NCBI RefSeq assembly: GCF_018263855.1
Contig: NZ_CP073318.1
Span: forward strand, 9,610,001 to 9,674,000
Direction: 5' to 3'
DNA length: 64,000 bases
Origin: Kutzneria sp. CA-103260
GTDB taxonomy: Bacteria > Actinomycetota > Actinomycetes > Mycobacteriales > Pseudonocardiaceae
Part shown: one piece after another, positions 60,093 through 64,000 of the stretch
Layout of the letters: the number at the start of each line of letters is the position of its first letter
Position numbering within the stretch: the stretch's first letter is position 1
Notes under the pieces: model-generated
Told to the model about the DNA's origin: nothing
Database searches by the model: none
What the model saw: only the letters and a program-made list of their open reading frames with translations
Program-made: the position numbers and the translations under genes

Positions 60093-61496
60093 GTGACCCG
60101 GATCGTGATCATGGGCGGTGGCCCGGCCGGCTACGAGGCGGCGCTGGTCGCCGCGCCGCACGGGGCCGACGTGACCGTGGTCGAGCGGGACGGCCTCGGT
60201 GGCGCCTGCGTGCTCTACGACTGCGTGCCGTCCAAGACCTACATCGCCTCCGCCGGTGCCCGCTCGGCCTTCCGCAACGCCGGTGAGCTGGGCATTCGCA
60301 CCGAGAACGCGGACGCGGCGGTGGACGTGCCCGTCGTGCACGGACGGGTGAAGGGCCTGGCCCTGGCCCAGTCCGCGGACGTGCGGGCCAAGCTCCAGCG
60401 CGAGGGTGTGCGCATCATCACCGGCACCGCCCGGTTCTGCGACGACGCGCCCGGCCTGGCCCAGCACCGTGTCGTAGCCCACACCGCCGACGGCGGCACC
60501 GAGGTGCTGCCGGCCGACGTGGTGCTGATCGCCACCGGCGCCACGCCGCGCGTGCTGCCGGGCGCGGTGCCCGACGGCGAGCGCATCCTGGACTGGCGGC
60601 AGATCTACGACCTCACCGAGCTGCCCGAGCACCTGATCGTGATCGGCTCCGGCGTCACCGGCGCCGAGTTCGCGTCCGCCTACACCGAGATCGGCGTCAA
60701 GGTCACGCTGGTGTCCAGCCGGGACCGGGTGCTGCCGCACGAGGACGCCGACGCGGCCGCAGTGCTGGAGGACGTGTTCACCGAGCGCGGCAGCGAGATG
60801 GCCAAGCACGGCCGCGCCTCCCGGGTGGAGCGCACCGAGAAGGGCGTGAAGGTCTACCTGGAGGACGGTCGCACGGTCGAGGGAAGCCACGCCCTGATGA
60901 CCGTCGGCTCGGTGCCCAACACCACCGACATCGGCCTGGACCGGATCGGCATCGAGCCGGCCAAGGGCGGCTTCATCCCGGTGGACCGGGTGTCCCGCAC
61001 CTCGGTCAGCGGCGTGTACGCGGCCGGCGACTGCACCGGTGTGCTGATGCTCGCCTCGGTCGCCGCCATGCAGGGCCGCATCGCGATGTGGCACGCGCTC
61101 GGCGAGGGCGTGCAGCCGATCCGGTTGAAGACCGTCGCCGCGAACGTGTTCACCAACCCGGAGATCGCCACCGTCGGCATCAGCCAGCAGGCGATCGACT
61201 CCGGCGAGGTGCCGGCCCGCACGATCATGCTGCCGCTGGCCACCAACCCGCGGGCCAAGATGGAGGGCCTGCGCCGCGGCTTCGTGAAGCTGTTCTGCCG
61301 GCCGGCCACCGGCGTGGTCATCGGCGGCGTGGTGGTGGCCCCGTCGGCCAGCGAGCTGATCCTGCCGATCGCGCTGGCCGTGCAGAACCAGCTCACCGTC
61401 GAGCACCTGGCCCACACGTTCTCGGTCTACCCGTCGCTGTCCGGCTCGATCACCGACGCCGGCCGCCAGCTGATGCGGCACGACGACCTGGACTGA
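60093..61496 (+). CDS. LpdA-like NAD(P)H-quinone reductase / pyridine nucleotide-disulfide oxidoreductase
   Basis: 467 aa FAD flavoprotein. FAD site RIVIMGGGPAGYEAALVA; redox motif region GLGGACVLYDCVPSK with both cysteines; NAD site LIVIGSGVTGAEFASAYTEI; second FAD site VSGVYAAGDCTG. At the C-terminus, where true lipoamide dehydrogenases have H-P-T-x-x-E, it reads FSVYPSLSGSI, so the catalytic His-Glu pair is missing. That matches the mycobacterial LpdA (Rv3303c) type, which reduces quinones, rather than a lipoamide dehydrogenase. GTG/ATG-type start with GGAGGA upstream. Confidence 0.88.
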   Translation: MTRIVIMGGGPAGYEAALVAAPHGADVTVVERDGLGGACVLYDCVPSKTYIASAGARSAFRNAGELGIRTENADAAVDVPVVHGRVKGLALAQSADVRAKLQREGVRIITGTARFCDDAPGLAQHRVVAHTADGGTEVLPADVVLIATGATPRVLPGAVPDGERILDWRQIYDLTELPEHLIVIGSGVTGAEFASAYTEIGVKVTLVSSRDRVLPHEDADAAAVLEDVFTERGSEMAKHGRASRVERTEKGVKVYLEDGRTVEGSHALMTVGSVPNTTDIGLDRIGIEPAKGGFIPVDRVSRTSVSGVYAAGDCTGVLMLASVAAMQGRIAMWHALGEGVQPIRLKTVAANVFTNPEIATVGISQQAIDSGEVPARTIMLPLATNPRAKMEGLRRGFVKLFCRPATGVVIGGVVVAPSASELILPIALAVQNQLTVEHLAHTFSVYPSLSGSITDAGRQLMRHDDLD

Positions 61497-61605
61497 GCGC
61501 GACGCGCGAACCCCCGAAAGGTTGCCCGTGACCAGCGGCAACCCTGCCCGATCGGGCGACGTCTTCTCGTCGTTCGAATCGGAAACCATCGGGGGGAGCC
61601 CAGTC

Positions 61606-62082
61606 ATGCTCGCCAAGACCGTCATTGGCGGCGCCGTCGCCGTCGCCGCCCTGCTCGCTGTCGCGCCCATCGCGTCCGCGTCCACCACGACCACCACGAC
61701 GACCCCGCCGCCGGCGCAGGGCGAGCTCTTCGTGCAGCTCAACGCCGACACCGCCGCCCTGCCCGGCCGTGCGAACGTCTACCAGTTCACCGAGGGTAAC
61801 GTCGCCTACGGCAACTGCCCCGGCGACAAGGGCGTGTTCTCCTCGTCGGCGCTCACCTTCGACGGCTACACCTACAACGCCGACGTGATGGCCGTGACGT
61901 CCAACGTGTTCGCCAAGGCGAAGCTCAAGCCGGGCGTCGGGGCGGGCGCGTACAAGCTGACGATGACCTGCGGAAACAGGTCGATCAGCGCCACCTTCAC
62001 GGTGCCGGGCAAGCAGGTGACCAAGACGCCGGTGGGCGCGCCGCAGACCGGCGGCGGTGGCACGGCGACCGTCTTCGCCTGA
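61606..62082 (+). CDS. Secreted protein with C-terminal GAPQTGGGG motif, possible sortase partner
   Basis: 158 aa. Signal peptide ~1-28 (IGGAVAVAALLAVAPIASAS), a Thr/Pro stretch, then a domain of ~110 residues with two Cys (YGNCPGDKG, LTMTCGNRS) likely disulfide-bonded, and an Ig-like look. The C-terminus reads KTPVGAPQTGGGGTATVFA with no hydrophobic anchor or basic tail after it, so it is not a standard LPxTG substrate. The class F sortase gene lies 157 nt downstream. ATG at 61606 with GGGGGGAG upstream. Confidence 0.78.
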   Translation: MLAKTVIGGAVAVAALLAVAPIASASTTTTTTTPPPAQGELFVQLNADTAALPGRANVYQFTEGNVAYGNCPGDKGVFSSSALTFDGYTYNADVMAVTSNVFAKAKLKPGVGAGAYKLTMTCGNRSISATFTVPGKQVTKTPVGAPQTGGGGTATVFA

Positions 62083-62239
62083 CCCGTCCGAAGAAGTTCG
62101 CCGACCCAGGCAACCCCACCGTCGCCGGTTTACGTCTCCACGGCGATGGGCACGCCCATCAGCGGTCGCGCCGTCGCGGCTTTCGTTTTGCAGGGGTGCA
62201 CGAAATCCACGGCGGCGCGACCAACACCTGGAGCATGAG

Positions 62240-62848
62240 ATGAAGAAGATCCTCGTCGGCCTGGTGCTGGCCGGCGGCCTGCTCACCGGCGCCTGCGGCG
62301 CCGCCCAGCCGCCGTCGGCTGTCCAGACCACCGGCACCACGACCGCCACCGGCGCGGCCACGGCAGCCAACGCGCCAGCCTCGCCGTCGCTGCCGGCGTC
62401 CACCCCGGTGTCGGTGGACATCGCCAAGATCGGCGCGCACTCGTCGCTGGTGCCGCTCGGCCTGAACGCCGACCAGACCATCGAGGTGCCGCCGGTCAGC
62501 ACGCCGATGCAGGCCGGCTGGTACAAGGAGGGCCCGACGCCCGGTGAGATCGGGCCGGCCGTCATCCTCGGCCACGTCGACGGCAACAAGCAGGCCGGCA
62601 TCTTCTTCCGCCTGCACGAGCTCGCCGCCGGCGACAAGGTCTCGGTCGCGCGCCAGGACGGCCGCACCGCGACGTTCACCGTGCAGAAGGTCGAGCTGGA
62701 CCGCAAGGACAGCTTCCCGACCGATGCCGTCTACGGCGACACCAGCACCGCCGACCTGCGGGTCATCACCTGCGGTGGCGCGTTCGACGCCAAGGCGCAC
62801 AGCTACGTGGACAACGTGATCGTGTTCGCCACGCTGGACAAGGCGTGA
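62240..62848 (+). CDS. Class F sortase
   Basis: 202 aa. Short N-terminal signal/lipoprotein-like segment (LVGLVLAGGLLTGACG) and Thr/Ala-rich linker, then the sortase fold ~60-202: VDIAKIGAHSSLVPLGL, AVILGHVDGNKQAGIFFRLH (catalytic His), LRVITCGGAFDAKAHSYVDN (catalytic Cys). The usual C-terminal Arg is not obvious; the segment reads HSYVDNVIVFA. Class F sortases are actinobacterial, with poorly defined substrates. ATG at 62240 with GGAG upstream. Confidence 0.88.
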   Translation: MKKILVGLVLAGGLLTGACGAAQPPSAVQTTGTTTATGAATAANAPASPSLPASTPVSVDIAKIGAHSSLVPLGLNADQTIEVPPVSTPMQAGWYKEGPTPGEIGPAVILGHVDGNKQAGIFFRLHELAAGDKVSVARQDGRTATFTVQKVELDRKDSFPTDAVYGDTSTADLRVITCGGAFDAKAHSYVDNVIVFATLDKA

Positions 62849-62873
62849 GGGGCCGGCCGCAGGCCGACCCCTC
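62847..62873. terminator. Terminator between sortase and glpK
   Basis: GAGGGG-C-CGGCC / GCA / GGCCG-A-CCCCTC: an 11-pair stem with one mismatch and a 3-nt loop, overlapping the sortase stop and ending just before the glpK stop; usable from both sides. Confidence 0.75.
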
Positions 62874-62882
62874 AGCCGGAAA

Positions 62883-64000
62883 TCAGTCCACCCAGTCGAA
62901 GGTCTTGGTGACGGCCTTCTTCCAGTTCGCGTACTCCGAGGCCCGCCGGTCCTCGTCCATCGCCGGGGTCCACTCCTTGTCCTTGGCCCAGTTCTGGCGG
63001 ATGTCGTCCTCGCTCTTCCAGAAGCCGACGGCCAGGCCGGCCGCGTAGGCGGCGCCCAGCGCGGTGGTCTCGGCGACGACGGGCCGGATCACCGGCACGC
63101 CGAGGATGTCGGACTGGAACTGCATCAGCAGCTCGTTGACGACCATGCCGCCGTCGACCTTCAACGACGTCAGGGGCACGCCCGAGTCGGCGTTCATGGC
63201 GTCGATGACCTCGCGGGTCTGGAAGGCGGTGGCCTCCAGGACGGCGCGGGCGAGGTGGCCCTTGTTGACGAAGCGGGTGAGACCGACGATCGCGCCGCGG
63301 GCGTCGGCCCGCCAGTACGGGGCGAACAGGCCGGAGAAGGCGGGCACGAAGTAGCAGCCGCCGTTGTCCTCCACGGCGCGGGCGTGCTCCTCGATCTCGG
63401 CGGCCGAGCTGATCATGCCGAGGTTGTCGCGGATCCACTGCACGAGCGAGCCGGTGACGGCGATGGAGCCCTCCAGCGCGTACACCGTGTCGTTCGAGCC
63501 GATCTTGTAGCAGACCGTGGTGAGCAGCCCGTTCTCGCTGAGCACCTTCTCGGTGCCGGTGTTGAGCAGCACGAAGTTGCCGGTGCCGTAGGTGTTCTTG
63601 GCCTCGCCGGGGGACAGGCAGGCCTGCCCGAAGGTGGCCGCCTGCTGGTCGCCGAGGATGCCGGCGATCGGCACGCCGGCCAGCGCGCCCCGCTCGCGCA
63701 CCTTGCCGTACTCCTCGGACGAGGACCGGATCTCCGGCAGCATGGACAGCGGGATGCCCATGTCCGCGGCGATCTCGGCGTCCCAGGACAGCGTGTCCAG
63801 GTCCATCAACAGGGTGCGGGAGGCGTTGGTCGGGTCGGTGACGTGCACGCCGCCGTCGACGCCGCCGGTCATGTTCCACAGCACCCAGGTGTCCATGTTG
63901 CCGAACACGAGGTCGCCGGCCTCGGCCCTGGCCCGCGCGCCCTCGACGTTGTCGAGGATCCAGCGGATCTTCGGCCCGGAGAAGTAGGTGGCCAGCGGCA
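62883..64000 (-). CDS. glpK: Glycerol kinase (partial)
   Basis: C-terminal ~372 residues; the N-terminus lies beyond the window. FGGY family: MFGNMDTWVLWNMTGGVDGG, HVTDPTNASRTLLMDLDTL, GILGDQQAATFGQACLSPGE, KNTYGTGNFVLLNTG, YFVPAFSGLFAPYWRADARG, LKVDGGMVVNELLMQFQSDI, all characteristic of glycerol kinase. Makes glycerol-3-phosphate. Upstream operon partner (glpF or regulator) not visible. Confidence 0.96.
   Translation of the reverse strand, partial: PLATYFSGPKIRWILDNVEGARARAEAGDLVFGNMDTWVLWNMTGGVDGGVHVTDPTNASRTLLMDLDTLSWDAEIAADMGIPLSMLPEIRSSSEEYGKVRERGALAGVPIAGILGDQQAATFGQACLSPGEAKNTYGTGNFVLLNTGTEKVLSENGLLTTVCYKIGSNDTVYALEGSIAVTGSLVQWIRDNLGMISSAAEIEEHARAVEDNGGCYFVPAFSGLFAPYWRADARGAIVGLTRFVNKGHLARAVLEATAFQTREVIDAMNADSGVPLTSLKVDGGMVVNELLMQFQSDILGVPVIRPVVAETTALGAAYAAGLAVGFWKSEDDIRQNWAKDKEWTPAMDEDRRASEYANWKKAVTKTFDWVD

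Overview
The window is 64 kb of very GC-rich DNA (roughly 70% by eye) with frequent GTG starts, many 1-4 nt stop/start overlaps (GTGA, ATGA, TGATG) and several apparently leaderless genes. Gene content such as actinobacterial SdhCDAB, a MarR-controlled glycosyltransferase, EfeUOB, DivIVA-repeat and DUF1707 proteins, class F sortase, Trypco1 and GOLPH3-like proteins points to a filamentous actinomycete, most likely Pseudonocardiales. This is inferred from families; no rRNA, tRNA or CRISPR array is present to test it.

Layout. 1-6.1 kb: a PLP enzyme with divergent Lrp regulator, an MFS exporter between duplicated copies of the Lrp gene's tail, a secreted M1 peptidase, a PNPOx-like protein and a MarR/glycosyltransferase pair sharing a twin-palindrome operator. 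6.1-9.6 kb: sdhCDAB. 9.7-14.5 kb: a minus-strand operon with a type VII-style polymorphic toxin carrying a YwqJ-like deaminase domain, three YwqK-repeat putative immunity genes (one fused to pentapeptide repeats) and endonuclease V. 14.7-21.6 kb: a BMP-type nucleoside ABC importer, cytidine deaminase and thymidine phosphorylase, closed by a 110-bp nested palindrome. 21.7-28.5 kb: a SUKH protein, a Thr-rich membrane protein, an acidic conserved protein, an MFS transporter, adenosine deaminase and a coiled-coil protein. 28.6-35.6 kb: a frameshifted thiolase, a Uma2 nuclease-like protein, deoC with two aldehyde dehydrogenase genes, a five-module DivIVA protein, a Trypco1 protein and a DUF1707 protein. 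35.8-39.7 kb: efeUOB iron uptake and upp. 39.8-45.1 kb: TetR/DUF4188, an RHH-Doc toxin-antitoxin pair with a degenerate Fic motif, a nonsense-broken DinB gene, MerR plus two aldo/keto reductases and a flavodoxin-like protein. 45.4-50.4 kb: a small membrane protein, a phosphosugar mutase, purine nucleoside phosphorylase, a Ser/Thr kinase and a TetR regulator. 50.5-64 kb: an LLM oxidoreductase, GNAT and APC permease, GOLPH3-like, xylulokinase, two M20 hydrolases, a DUF559 protein, gamma-glutamylcyclotransferase, an LpdA-like flavoprotein, a secreted protein with a class F sortase, and glpK cut by the window end.

Functionally, the window is rich in nucleoside salvage: import (BMP ABC), deamination (cdd, add), phosphorolysis (deoA, pnp), a mutase overlapping pnp, deoC, aldehyde dehydrogenases next to deoC, and upp. 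The deaminase-toxin operon is the most unusual system. A 3'-end repeat found four times and the nested palindrome are the most striking non-coding structures.
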